From Acidobacteriota bacterium (GTDB lineage Bacteria > Acidobacteriota > Terriglobia > Terriglobales > Acidobacteriaceae), in NCBI GenBank assembly GCA_021790995.1, contig JAJYFA010000004.1:1-64000 (forward strand): 64,000 nucleotides of DNA. Direction: 5' to 3'. A program made the position numbers and the translations under genes. Under the pieces are notes generated by a model. The model saw only the letters and a list, made by a program, of their open reading frames with translations. It made no database searches and was not told the origin of the DNA. Shown here one piece after another: positions 52,801-60,306 of the stretch (position 1 is the first letter of the stretch; each line of letters starts with the position of its first letter).

Positions 52801-53324
52801 CTCTCGGTGCCGGTTGTGGTCAGAACCGTGCCGGCGGTCAGTGTGGTGAGTTGCAGCGGGTTGCGGCCGTTGAGCGGCAGGTCGCGCATCTGCTGCTGGG
52901 TCACCGATTGCTCCACGGTCGAAGTGCTGGTCTCGATCTGCTGGCTCTCCGATGTGACGGTCACCTGCTGCGTCTGTGTGCCCACTGCCAGTCCGATGGG
53001 CAGATCCATCACCTGGGCGGTGATCAACGTCATACCGGTGAGATCTTTTGTCGCGAACCCTTTTGCGGAGACCTTCAGCGTGTAGCCTCCGATGGGAAGA
53101 TTCGGGAACACAAAGATGCCGCTGTCGTTGGTCATGGTGGTGCGCTTGATGCCCGTGCTGGTCGCGGTCGCCGTCACTGAGGCATTGGCTATGGCGGCAC
53201 CGCTCGGGTCAGTTACCGTGCCGCGGATGCTGCCAGTGGATTGTGCAAATGCGCTGGACGCAATGCCCAGAGCGAGGAACACTGCGAAGCTGGCGATGAG
53301 TAGTTTGCGAATTAAGTTATTCAT
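49866..53324 (-). CDS. TonB-dependent receptor, Oar-like, with carboxypeptidase-regulatory-like N-terminus
   Basis: 1152 residues from ATG 53324, preceded by AAAGGACAGG. The signal peptide ends near SSAFAQS (about residue 28). Residues about 30-110 form the regulatory-like beta sandwich (SIRGTVTDPSGAAIANASV, FVFPNLPIGGYTLKVSAKGFA). A plug follows: QQQMRDLPLNGRNPLQLTTL and LSVNGLRATQNTYMLDG. The rest is a 22-stranded-type barrel rich in Asn/Gly and aromatic residues, ending in a C-terminal Phe (FVGKIIF) typical of outer membrane barrels. It probably imports plant oligosaccharides or their products with TonB energy. It lies 94 bp downstream of the Gfo/Idh/MocA gene, so it may be in that operon. 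Confidence 0.93.
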   Translation of the reverse strand: MNNLIRKLLIASFAVFLALGIASSAFAQSTGSIRGTVTDPSGAAIANASVTATATSTGIKRTTMTNDSGIFVFPNLPIGGYTLKVSAKGFATKDLTGMTLITAQVMDLPIGLAVGTQTQQVTVTSESQQIETSTSTVEQSVTQQQMRDLPLNGRNPLQLTTLTAGTVLTTTGTESGQEDNTGLSVNGLRATQNTYMLDGTVYVNRFFDSVPTMPNPDALQEFTIQASNYSADHAGAGALVQLSTRSGTDQLHGEAWEYFRNTVLNARNYFWHHPTEPPFKLNQFGGTVGGPVFKSRKAFFFFSAEDLQQRSAPTPITIQMPTAAELTGDFSALAAQGIAIYNPVTGCGYGQTAAPNGTGGYNCTGTITDIIPGDGQPGDGPMDPLSLAVNKQYLVAGEAASTPITTGPNAGIYNTLSTNTNNNIDNTQYLTRLDYALGQNDHIFGRYFYNEDNFQRPFTAPLGFYAANLFRNQALTLSEAHVFSSSLTGVVYFGFFRGARTQIPVAPGLKTDYQLGQTGVPYGSPNENLVPFPGVRNNIVGYVNLFSGGALTQDATTFDIHAQVVKLIQRHTLTMGGDMERSRIDMDDYSFTPGDNTFNGQRTQAPSGTALPAGFAKSGNAFADFYVGYESSFYQDNGRKAYLRELRPSLYLQDDWKMTPRLTVNLGLRWDPWMPPIDNNGTLVGFDLANPSFQSTVAPNAPKGLMFDGDSGVQAPVFKNNFKDFAPRVGFAYNLFGNGKTVVRGAYGIFYGFPEGLLYQRTDAMQPINLYLNIPNPPKWDNVYTGYPGGNPFPRGHVTPSQFKTYQFVTPLAGGVLNPGSKVEYTQAYNLMIEQDLTHGFAMSAGYVGNHAEHVMASRQFNPAIYNPKDNPPDTVGNENSRRLFPGLGAVELADSYQYEMTNALEFNVTRRSAHGLTLLSNVVWMKTIDNGSSGTEGQAGPPNPFNLNSQRGVADFDQALRFTASANYPLPRFNVSGPANAIVNGWQLNAIITSQTGLPLTFNSGVDNSLSGIGNDYAVYTGVSPARPAGASEITEWFNQAAFAKNPLPSANNNVQSFGNVPRNSLRGPGYQDTDLSLFKDILSDHRIHGQFQAEVFNAWNHTNLANPGSTVSASGTFGQITSTSSSTGTVNSPSTVGAQRVWQFVGKIIF

Positions 53325-53417
53325 CCTGTCCTTTCATGAGAGATACGCCAGTATCAGCGCACCTCAAATTGATTCGACGGTTGTTCATTCCGCAATCCGG
53401 AGAGCGGTGCGGAGCCT

Positions 53418-54611
53418 CTAAACGAGTTCTGTTTTCTTACAAAGTTCGTGCGACCAATACGACTGGAGCGCCATCATCACGGGCACACTGGCTGCCAGTC
53501 CGGCCGTGACTGGTGCGTTCACCTTGCTGCCGTTCAAAATTGCATCCACAAAGTTTTCGGTGTGCGCGCGCTCCAGGCTCTGCGTCGAGTCAAACCGGGT
53601 TGGCGCGCCGTGGTTGGGAGTGAACGTGTACCCCTCCCGGCTCAGGTCGAGAGTTCCTTCAGTTCCTTCGAAGTAAACCGAAGGATGTGGGTTACGAATG
53701 GAGAGAACCGACGATTCGAAGTTGAGGTTCCAGTTTTTGTAGCGGACGACGGCGCTCACGGTGTCCGGGTTGGTGAGATCGCCAGTGAGCTGGAAGTCGC
53801 CTCCCAGCGCAGCCGCGGTCTCCGGCTTGTCATCGTTCATCATCCACTGCGCCACGTCGGCCCAGTGCGTCAGGATGTCGGCCAGCAGTCCGTTGCCGTA
53901 GTCGTGATAGGATCGCCACGAGCTGTAGCGAGACATCTCGAAGGGCACCTTCGGCGCCGGTCCCAGAAACAGATCCCAGCGCAGTTCGGCCGGCTTCGGT
54001 ACATTCGGAATGACGCGCCGCTGCCAGGGGAAGTTGCTCCACACCGCGCGGGCAAAAATCACCTTGCCCAACTTTCCGCTGTCGAAGATCTCCTCCTTCA
54101 CCCGCTGATAGTGTGCGCCGCTGCGTTGCTGCATGCCGCACTGTAGCACCACGTTGCTGGCTTCCGCGGCCTTGATCAGCTCTTCCCGCTCGCTCCAGCG
54201 ATGCAGCGTTGGTTTCTCCAGATACGTGTTCTTGTGCGCTCCCAGCGTATCTTTGGCGATCTGAACGTGCAGGTGATCCGGAGTGGCAATCATCACCGCA
54301 TCGATGTCCTTGCGGTCCAGCATCTTCTGGTACTCGACAGAAACTTCTGCGCCGGCTACATGGTCCTTGAACCGCCTCTGAAATTCTGCTATCTGCTTGT
54401 CGTAGATGTCGGCCAGGGCCCGGATTTCGACCCTGGGATCCTGCACAAACCCGCCGCCGCAAACAACAGTTGCGCGGCGTCCTGTGCCGATGACGCCCAG
54501 GCCGACGCGGTCATTCGCTCCGGCAATTGCGGCGTACGCTCGTGCGTCCATGGCGCGTGTGGCAACCGCAGCGGCAGCGGCTCCAGTAAAAACAAATTCA
54601 CGTCGGTTCAT
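53418..54611 (-). CDS. Tat-exported Gfo/Idh/MocA-family oxidoreductase
   Basis: 397 residues from ATG 54611, which overlaps the previous gene's stop by 4 nt (ATGA); the frame extends further upstream inside that gene and is rejected. A twin-arginine signal (NRREFVFTGAAAAAVA) opens it. Rossmann motif VGLGVIGTGRR, nicotinamide-site EKPTLHRW, and GNGLLADILTHWADVAQWM identify the family. Such proteins oxidise or epimerise sugars, often with tightly bound NAD(P) in the periplasm. Partner TIM-barrel enzyme is directly upstream, TonB receptor downstream. Confidence 0.92.
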   Translation of the reverse strand: MNRREFVFTGAAAAAVATRAMDARAYAAIAGANDRVGLGVIGTGRRATVVCGGGFVQDPRVEIRALADIYDKQIAEFQRRFKDHVAGAEVSVEYQKMLDRKDIDAVMIATPDHLHVQIAKDTLGAHKNTYLEKPTLHRWSEREELIKAAEASNVVLQCGMQQRSGAHYQRVKEEIFDSGKLGKVIFARAVWSNFPWQRRVIPNVPKPAELRWDLFLGPAPKVPFEMSRYSSWRSYHDYGNGLLADILTHWADVAQWMMNDDKPETAAALGGDFQLTGDLTNPDTVSAVVRYKNWNLNFESSVLSIRNPHPSVYFEGTEGTLDLSREGYTFTPNHGAPTRFDSTQSLERAHTENFVDAILNGSKVNAPVTAGLAASVPVMMALQSYWSHELCKKTELV

Positions 54612-55528
54612 TGCAGAAATGCCTCCCTCATGGCTTTGAAAGCTGGAGCAATCACCTTCGCACCGCCCTGCGAATGGTCGGCGCGTTCTTCTTCGTTCTC
54701 CACCCATCCCTTCCAGCCAAGCTGCTCGATGGTGGCGGCAACCTCGTGCAGCGGAAAATCGCCCGTACCGAGTTCGCAATACTGATCGTTCTTGAAGTCG
54801 CGCAGATGGAATCCAATGATGCGCTGAGAATGCGCGCGAATGAACGCGGGAACGTTGGCTCCGCCGTGGAATGCATGACCTGCGTCGAGAACAAAATGAA
54901 TCAGCTTGGGATCGGTCTCGGTGTAGAGAGCGTTAATCTCACCGATCTTCGACCGGAACTCCCACCAGTGATTGTGATAAGCAGCCGTAAGCCCGACAGA
55001 TTTGGCATAGCGTCCGGCGGTATTCAACGCTTCGATCTTGGCTTTCAGTTGACCGGTGTTTTCCGATGGGGCGCCGCTCAGGATCAGGTGCTTCGCTCCT
55101 AGCGCCACACCGCCCCGCGCTACGGGCTCGTACACTGTAGGCGCCGCAATCCGCGTCTTCTGGTCGTAAAGGTTGTCCGGGAAAAAGATATGAATGCCAA
55201 AGAAGGTCAGCCCGGTGCGCTCAATGCTCCGGCGCGCCATCTCGGGCGCGGCGAACTGCGGGCTCAGATTCCGAAAACTCGACTCGAAGCCTTGATAGCC
55301 AATCTGTTTGATCTGATCGAGGGCTGCCTCAAACGTCTCAAAACGCCTTGGGTTGATCGGGAAGGCATTCAACTGCACGCCGAACTTGATTCCAGGCGGA
55401 ACGTGGCCGCCCTCGGCGAATGACCGCGCTGACCCTAGCGAAGAGATCGTCCCTGCAGCCGCGAGAATACCCAATGCCTGAAGTACCTCCCTCCGCGTCG
55501 TTTGCTTCGCTACCTTATGAAATGTCAT
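54608..55528 (-). CDS. Tat-exported sugar isomerase/epimerase (TIM barrel, AP-endonuclease-2-like)
   Basis: 306 residues from ATG 55528 with AAGGATG eight bases upstream. Twin-arginine signal TTRREVLQALGILAAAGT. TIM-barrel elements: FGVQLNAFPINPRRFETFEAAL, IGYQGFESSF, AYHNHWWEF, FVLDAGHAFHGG and IIGFHLRDFKND, ending with WVENEEE. His, Glu and Asp residues in these positions bind a metal in the xylose-isomerase-like superfamily. It is likely a 3-keto-sugar or inosose type isomerase or dehydratase acting with the next gene; substrate unknown. Confidence 0.88.
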   Translation of the reverse strand: MTFHKVAKQTTRREVLQALGILAAAGTISSLGSARSFAEGGHVPPGIKFGVQLNAFPINPRRFETFEAALDQIKQIGYQGFESSFRNLSPQFAAPEMARRSIERTGLTFFGIHIFFPDNLYDQKTRIAAPTVYEPVARGGVALGAKHLILSGAPSENTGQLKAKIEALNTAGRYAKSVGLTAAYHNHWWEFRSKIGEINALYTETDPKLIHFVLDAGHAFHGGANVPAFIRAHSQRIIGFHLRDFKNDQYCELGTGDFPLHEVAATIEQLGWKGWVENEEERADHSQGGAKVIAPAFKAMREAFLQ

Positions 55529-55841
55529 GATTCACATCCTTCGTTGTTCAATAGAAATGCCCACGACTATGCGCTCACCCAGGTCAGCGCAAATGGTTCA
55601 GATGGAATGGAAATCGGCGAATCCTGTGCAAACGGAAAAACTCGCCAAGCCTTGTTGCTGGGTGAGTTCCCAGAATTCAAAACTTACTTCAGCGATTGAC
55701 CAGAAAGACACGCTTGCATTGCGCTCAAACAGCAACGACATGACAGCACGGCGGGAGTGGGCTCGGCGCTCATTGCTTTGGGTGCGGGGGAAACCTACCC
55801 GATCGCCGACGAACACACACGGTCTGCATTCGGGTAAGGGT

Positions 55842-55870
55842 ACTCTAGAGTCTTCGTTTGACCCCGTCAA
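55842..55870 (-). promoter_or_regulatory. Leftward promoter candidate, proximal
   Basis: On the minus strand, TTGACG (55865-55870), 17-bp spacer, TAGAGT (55842-55847). It would give a leader of about 300 nt to the epimerase gene. Confidence 0.4.
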
Positions 55871-56059
55871 GCGCCGCCGGTTTTTCTGCTCACATTGCTT
55901 CATGGCAATCGCGTATGGTCTGGCAAAACTCGCGCAATAGAAATCAGAATCGAAAACCGACCTGTCATCGAGCAGACAGATTGGCGACCTATTTCCAATG
56001 ACAACAAGCTTCGTCGTCCGATCTCGGGCAAGAAAAACTACGGTCTCTAATTCGGGCGA

Positions 56060-56089
56060 AGTATAGGCAGAGAGAATAACCTTTGTCAA
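56060..56089 (-). promoter_or_regulatory. Leftward promoter candidate, distal, consensus-like
   Basis: On the minus strand, TTGACA (56084-56089), 18-bp spacer, TATACT (56060-56065). A transcript from it would carry a leader of over 500 nt before the epimerase ATG at 55528. Confidence 0.55.
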
Positions 56090-56113
56090 TCAATTTCAAT
56101 AGATTTTTATAAT
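56083..56113 (+). promoter_or_regulatory. Rightward promoter candidate sharing the -35 of the leftward one
   Basis: TTGTCA (56083-56088), 19-bp spacer, perfect TATAAT (56108-56113). Its -35 region overlaps the leftward TTGACA, so the two may compete for polymerase. Confidence 0.4.
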
Positions 56114-56212
56114 TACCTTTGCCATCAATGCGATACAAGCGACACCTTAACGCCGGCTGCCTCAAAAAAGCGGCCCCCTTCGATTTTCCCCGCGCCTTCC
56201 TGACTGTGCCCC

Positions 56213-56227
56213 GCGATTGAGAATCGC
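56213..56227. promoter_or_regulatory. Operator-like inverted repeat
   Basis: GCGATT-GAG-AATCGC, a perfect 6-bp palindrome about 56 bp upstream of the -35 of the aldolase promoter. Confidence 0.3.
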
Positions 56228-56282
56228 AGTGCAATAAGAACTCTGCCCTGAGTCGAAATCATTAATTATCGTTTATCATCGA

Positions 56283-56312
56283 TTGACACCACCGAAGCCC
56301 GTCCGATATAGT
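56283..56312 (+). promoter_or_regulatory. Promoter of the aldolase-MFS-amidohydrolase unit
   Basis: TTGACA (56283-56288), 18-bp spacer, TATAGT (56307-56312), preceded by A+T-rich ATTAATTATCGTTTATC. Predicted leader about 117 nt. Confidence 0.62.
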
Positions 56313-56435
56313 TCTTTGCAATTCGCAGAATCACGAGCACATTCTCTGCTACCTTGTGATTTTGCCCTGCGCCGCTCCTCTGCGCGTTCATTGCGCGTCG
56401 ATGGCGTAGGTCGCTGTCGAAAACAGGAGAACTCA

Positions 56436-57431
56436 ATGCCGATGAAGCTGACGCCCGGAAAGATTGCCGGTTTGCAAGCCGTCGCCGATAGCCGCGGAGT
56501 TATCGCAGCCCTGGCTATGGACCAGCGAGGATTGCTCAGAGACATGCTCGCAAGAGAGCTCGGCGTCAGCGAACCGCCGCCGGAGATGATCTCGGAGTTC
56601 AAAACTCTGGTTGCGCAGACTCTGACCAGGGAAGCCTCGTCGATACTCCTCGACATCCAGTACGGCCTTGAAGCCACACAGCACATCAACGGCAAGGGTC
56701 TGCTGCTTGCCTACGAGCACGCCGGATACAGCCCTGACAAGCCGGAACGGCTGCCGTCGCTCTACGAGGGATGGTCGGCCCTGCGCATCAAGGAAGCCGG
56801 CGCCAACGCCGTCAAGATTCTTGTTTACTACAATCCGTTTGAAAAAGAGTGGGTCAACGACCGCAAGAAGGCGTGGATTGAACGCATTGGAGCCGAATGC
56901 AGGGCCGTCGATATTCCATTCTTCCTCGAATTCCTGCCCTATGACGTACACGGCCAGGGCGAGATCGAATATGCGCGCAGGAAGCCCGAGATCATTCTGA
57001 AGTCCATGGAAGAATTCGCCAGGGATCGCTACGGCGCCGATGTATTCAAGATTGAAGTCCCCATGCAGATGGCGCACGTCGAAGGGACGCGCGCTTTCAA
57101 GGGGCACAAGCTGCACACGCGCGCCGAAGCGATGGAACTGATCCGCGCAGAAGCGGCGCTCACCGACAAGCCGATTATTTACCTCTCGGCTGGAGTCAGC
57201 ACCCCGATCTTTCTTGAAACCCTGGAACTCGCTGTCTTGAGCGGCACGCATTTTCACGGCGTGCTCGCAGGACGAGCCACCTGGCAGGATGGCGTTCCCG
57301 TCTTTGTCAAAGGCGGTGCATCCGCGCTAGAACAATGGCTGAACACTAAGGGACTGCAAAACGTCAGAGACATCAATCAAATCCTCAAGTCCGCGCATCC
57401 TTGGCATGAGGCCCGCGGAATGCAAGTGTAA
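56436..57431 (+). CDS. LacD-family class I aldolase (tagatose-1,6-bisphosphate aldolase-like)
   Basis: 331 residues from ATG 56436 with CAGGAG nine bases upstream. LacD features: ALAMDQRGLLRDML, SILLDIQYGLEAT, AVKILVYYNPF, FFLEFLPYD, the Schiff-base Lys in GADVFKIEVP, and PIIYLSAGVS followed by HGVLAGRATWQDGV. The family cleaves ketose 1,6-bisphosphates or ketohexose-1-phosphate analogues. No phosphofructokinase is adjacent, so the substrate may be a non-classical one. First gene of a rightward unit with MFS and amidohydrolase genes. Confidence 0.87.
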   Translation: MPMKLTPGKIAGLQAVADSRGVIAALAMDQRGLLRDMLARELGVSEPPPEMISEFKTLVAQTLTREASSILLDIQYGLEATQHINGKGLLLAYEHAGYSPDKPERLPSLYEGWSALRIKEAGANAVKILVYYNPFEKEWVNDRKKAWIERIGAECRAVDIPFFLEFLPYDVHGQGEIEYARRKPEIILKSMEEFARDRYGADVFKIEVPMQMAHVEGTRAFKGHKLHTRAEAMELIRAEAALTDKPIIYLSAGVSTPIFLETLELAVLSGTHFHGVLAGRATWQDGVPVFVKGGASALEQWLNTKGLQNVRDINQILKSAHPWHEARGMQV

Positions 57432-57519
57432 GGCCGCTTCGCATCCTACTCTTGCCAGACAGAACTGAAACCTTGATGCCGGCGTCCCCCCACACGGCGG
57501 CCTCGCTCAGGGAGGAAGT

Positions 57520-58791
57520 TTGCCGAACGTTGAAGAGATACGCGGGACTGAAAGCGGGCTGGCCATCGAGCACCGCAACAGCGGGCGCGCATGGCTGATT
57601 CTCTGCTTCCTGTTCTTTCTCACTGTGATTATGTTCATCGGCCGCCAAGCATTGTCTGTCATGGCCCCGGTGCTGCGAACGACCTTTCACCTTTCCAACG
57701 CGGCCTACGGAAGGATTGTTTCCGCTCTCGGCTTCGGTATGATGACGGGCGAGTTCCCCATGGGCTACCTCATGGATCGGCTGGGCGCGCGACTGGGGCT
57801 TACAGCCGCCATCTGCTGGTGGTCGACCGCATCAGCCTCGTTCGCTCTTGCAGGCTCCGGCCTTTCGCTGGGGTTGTCGCAATTCTGGAAAGGCACCGGC
57901 GAATGCGCCGCCTACTCGGGCGGCGTCAAAACCGTGACGCGGCTCTTTGAGAAGAAAGATCGCACGCTGGCCATCGGTATCTTCAATGGCGGCAGCGTCA
58001 TCGGCGCCACGCTCGCGGTTCCCGTGATTGTTTATCTGCTCGAACATTACGGATTTCGCACCGCATTCCTGGTGCCCGCGGTAGCCGGGTTCCTGTGGAT
58101 TCCTGCGTGGTGGTTCATGTACGGCAAGGAAGCCAAGAGGTCCGCTCAATCGGCCCAGCCAGCAATTTCCGCCCGGGAGCTGCTCGGCAACTCATCCGCC
58201 TGGGCTGTCATGCTTTGCCGCTTCTTTATTGGGCCAGTGATGCAGTTTTACTGGTACTGGACGCCCAGCTATCTCTTTAGCGCCCGCCACATGACCATGG
58301 CTCAGATTGGATTCCTCGCCTGGATTCCTTTCCTGATGGGCGATGTGGGCGGCATTGCGGGGGGATGGGCAGCCGGCGTACTTATACGCCACGGATTTTC
58401 CGTTCTCAACACGCGACGCATCCTGATGTACGGCAGCGCGATCATCTGCCTTCTGAGCTTTGCCATACCTTATCTGCATGCCACGGCCGCCGTCATGGCG
58501 TTGCTCTGCCTGACCATTGCTGCTGACAACTTCCTTTCCGCGCACATGTTCGCCGCCGTCACGGATCTCTTCCCCGAGCACCAGGTAGGCCGCGCCACGG
58601 GGCTGACGGGCATTGCAGGGGGACTGTCCGGGATGCTGTTTCCACTGCTCACCGGCATTCTCGTCGATAAGATCTCCTACACACCGGTCTTTGTGCTGGT
58701 TGGGCTGATGCCGCTGGTCGGCACCGTCGCACTTTTCACCGCCGGCCGCAAATACCGCCTTCTCGACAAGCCTCAGATTGCCGCATCATAA
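57520..58791 (+). CDS. MFS transporter, anion:cation symporter (hexuronate-type) family
   Basis: 423 residues from TTG 57520; GGAGG lies immediately upstream (spacing about 4-5). Twelve transmembrane segments (WLILCFLFFLTVIMFIGRQALSVM first). Family markers: RIVSALGFGMMTGEFPMGYLMDRLGAR, the loop-2 GxxxDRxG-like motif, and KGTGECAAYSGGVKTVTRLFEKKDR. The last is the ACS family pattern for hexuronate, aldonate or tartrate uptake with protons. It is 88 bp downstream of the aldolase gene. Confidence 0.88.
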   Translation: MPNVEEIRGTESGLAIEHRNSGRAWLILCFLFFLTVIMFIGRQALSVMAPVLRTTFHLSNAAYGRIVSALGFGMMTGEFPMGYLMDRLGARLGLTAAICWWSTASASFALAGSGLSLGLSQFWKGTGECAAYSGGVKTVTRLFEKKDRTLAIGIFNGGSVIGATLAVPVIVYLLEHYGFRTAFLVPAVAGFLWIPAWWFMYGKEAKRSAQSAQPAISARELLGNSSAWAVMLCRFFIGPVMQFYWYWTPSYLFSARHMTMAQIGFLAWIPFLMGDVGGIAGGWAAGVLIRHGFSVLNTRRILMYGSAIICLLSFAIPYLHATAAVMALLCLTIAADNFLSAHMFAAVTDLFPEHQVGRATGLTGIAGGLSGMLFPLLTGILVDKISYTPVFVLVGLMPLVGTVALFTAGRKYRLLDKPQIAAS

Positions 58792-58812
58792 TCTTCGCGC
58801 GAAAGGAATCCC

Positions 58813-60306
58813 ATGCTTACACTCACACGCCGCGATGCTCTGGCGTTGCTGCTGGCTGCTCCTGCAGCAGTTCGTTCCCTACCCGCCCAATCCGCCGATT
58901 CGATTGCCCTCTTTGACGGCACTTCGTTGCGCGGCTGGCGCGCTCGCGGAGATGCAGCGGCCTTCAGGACCAATGGCGGGCAGCTATGCGCCCAAGGCAG
59001 CAACTCTCGCCTCTTCTATGCTGGTCCTTCCGGTGATGCGGACTTCAAGAACTTTGAGTTGAACGCAGAAATTTCCCTGCAGCCCGGCGCCGAATCCGCG
59101 CTCTGTTTCCATACCGCCGACCGGTCTTCCGCCGCACCTGCTCCCGGATTCGAGGTGCTGCTGGCCAACGATGCGCGCGGCCCCAACGGATTTATCCAGC
59201 GCAGAAAGACCGGCTCTCTCCAGGGCGTGCGCCACGTCTGGAAGCAGTTCATTGCCAACAACGAGTGGTTCACGCTTAACATTCTCGTCCGTCAGAAGCA
59301 GGTGCAGATCCGCCTCAACGGCATGCTGGTGGTCGACTACATCGAACCGGCCGATGCGTTCTCCGCCAACCCGGATTTCGAGTGCCGTATCGGCCACGGA
59401 ACCATTGCCATCGAAGCGCTCAGCCCGCAAAGCGTCGCACTCTTTCGCAATCTCCGTGTTCATCGGCTCCCCGACTCAATCCCGCAACTCTCAGACGAGA
59501 ACCCGCAGGTCGACGAAGTTTATCGCGATATCATCCGCCTTGGTTCGGCCAACATCCCCGTCGTCGACTATCACGCGCACCTCAAGGGCGGCCTGACACT
59601 CGAACAGGCTCTCAATAACTCGCGCCGCGTCGGTATTGGCTACGGAATCGCCATTAACTGCGGGCTCAGCTTCCCTGTGCACAGCGACGCCAGCATTCTG
59701 GCCTATCTCCAAAGCATGAAGGGGCAGCCCTGCTACGTTGCGATGCAGGCCGAAGGACGCGAATGGCAGACTCTTGTCTCGCCGGAGGCCGTGGCGCGCT
59801 TCGACTACGTCTTCACCGACGCGATGACCTTCACCGACGACCACGGCAAGCGCATGAGGATCTGGATTCCGGAGGAGATCGGCGTCATCACCGACAGTCA
59901 GGCATTTATGGAGATGTACGTGAAACGCATCGAGAGCGTGATGCGCGAACCGATCGACATCTATGCCAACGCAACGTATCTGCCCGACCAGATCGTCGCG
60001 CATTACGACGAGCTTTGGACGCCGCAGCGGATGCGGCGCGTGATCGACGCCACTCTCCACCACAATGTCGCGATTGAAATCAACAACCGCCGCAGGATTC
60101 CCAGCCGTACGTTTATCCAGATGGCGAAAGCGGCCGGTTGCACATTTTCCTTCGGCACCAACAATGCAGAAGCTGAGCTCGGCCGCCTTGAATACCCGAT
60201 ACAGATGACCAAAGAGTGCGGTCTGGTCTGGGAGGAAATCTTCGTCCCCAAACCGGACGGCCAGAAGCCGATCCAGATCAGGAAGAAACACGCCTCGCTG
60301 GCGTAG
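58813..60306 (+). CDS. Tat-exported fusion of a DUF1080-type concanavalin-like domain and an amidohydrolase/PHP-like barrel
   Basis: 497 residues from ATG 58813 with AAAGGA seven bases upstream. A twin-arginine signal (LTRRDALALLLAAPAAV) opens it. Residues about 32-215 form a 3-keto-disaccharide-hydrolase/DUF1080 (LamG-like) sandwich: IALFDGTSLRGWRARGD, NFELNAEISLQPGAESAL, EWFTLNILVRQKQVQIRLNGMLVVDY. Residues about 245-497 form a metal-dependent barrel beginning PVVDYHAHLKGGLTLEQAL (HxH), with AIEINNRRRIPS and TFSFGTNNAEAEL near the end. It may bind a glycan and open a sugar lactone or cleave a related ester in the periplasm. Exact reaction unknown. The last 29 bp overlap the convergent dehydrogenase gene. 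Confidence 0.75.
   Translation: MLTLTRRDALALLLAAPAAVRSLPAQSADSIALFDGTSLRGWRARGDAAAFRTNGGQLCAQGSNSRLFYAGPSGDADFKNFELNAEISLQPGAESALCFHTADRSSAAPAPGFEVLLANDARGPNGFIQRRKTGSLQGVRHVWKQFIANNEWFTLNILVRQKQVQIRLNGMLVVDYIEPADAFSANPDFECRIGHGTIAIEALSPQSVALFRNLRVHRLPDSIPQLSDENPQVDEVYRDIIRLGSANIPVVDYHAHLKGGLTLEQALNNSRRVGIGYGIAINCGLSFPVHSDASILAYLQSMKGQPCYVAMQAEGREWQTLVSPEAVARFDYVFTDAMTFTDDHGKRMRIWIPEEIGVITDSQAFMEMYVKRIESVMREPIDIYANATYLPDQIVAHYDELWTPQRMRRVIDATLHHNVAIEINNRRRIPSRTFIQMAKAAGCTFSFGTNNAEAELGRLEYPIQMTKECGLVWEEIFVPKPDGQKPIQIRKKHASLA

Larger units (their letters stand above)
55529..56435. other. 907-bp divergent control region of the sugar locus
   Basis: No coding gene accepted; short open frames lack coding composition. 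It contains leftward promoter candidates at 55842-55870 and 56060-56089, rightward ones at 56083-56113 and 56283-56312, and an inverted repeat GCGATT-GAG-AATCGC (56213-56227). An A+T-rich block lies at 56075-56130. Confidence 0.65.

Noticed and set aside
55598-56089. A 163-codon minus-strand frame in the divergent control region
   Set aside because: It overlaps several consensus promoters, has no clear ribosome-binding site and no similarity; composition is not coding-like.
58813-60306. Frameshift or two separate genes
   Set aside because: The reading frame is continuous across the linker near residue 220-245 and the combined length is consistent with one fusion protein.
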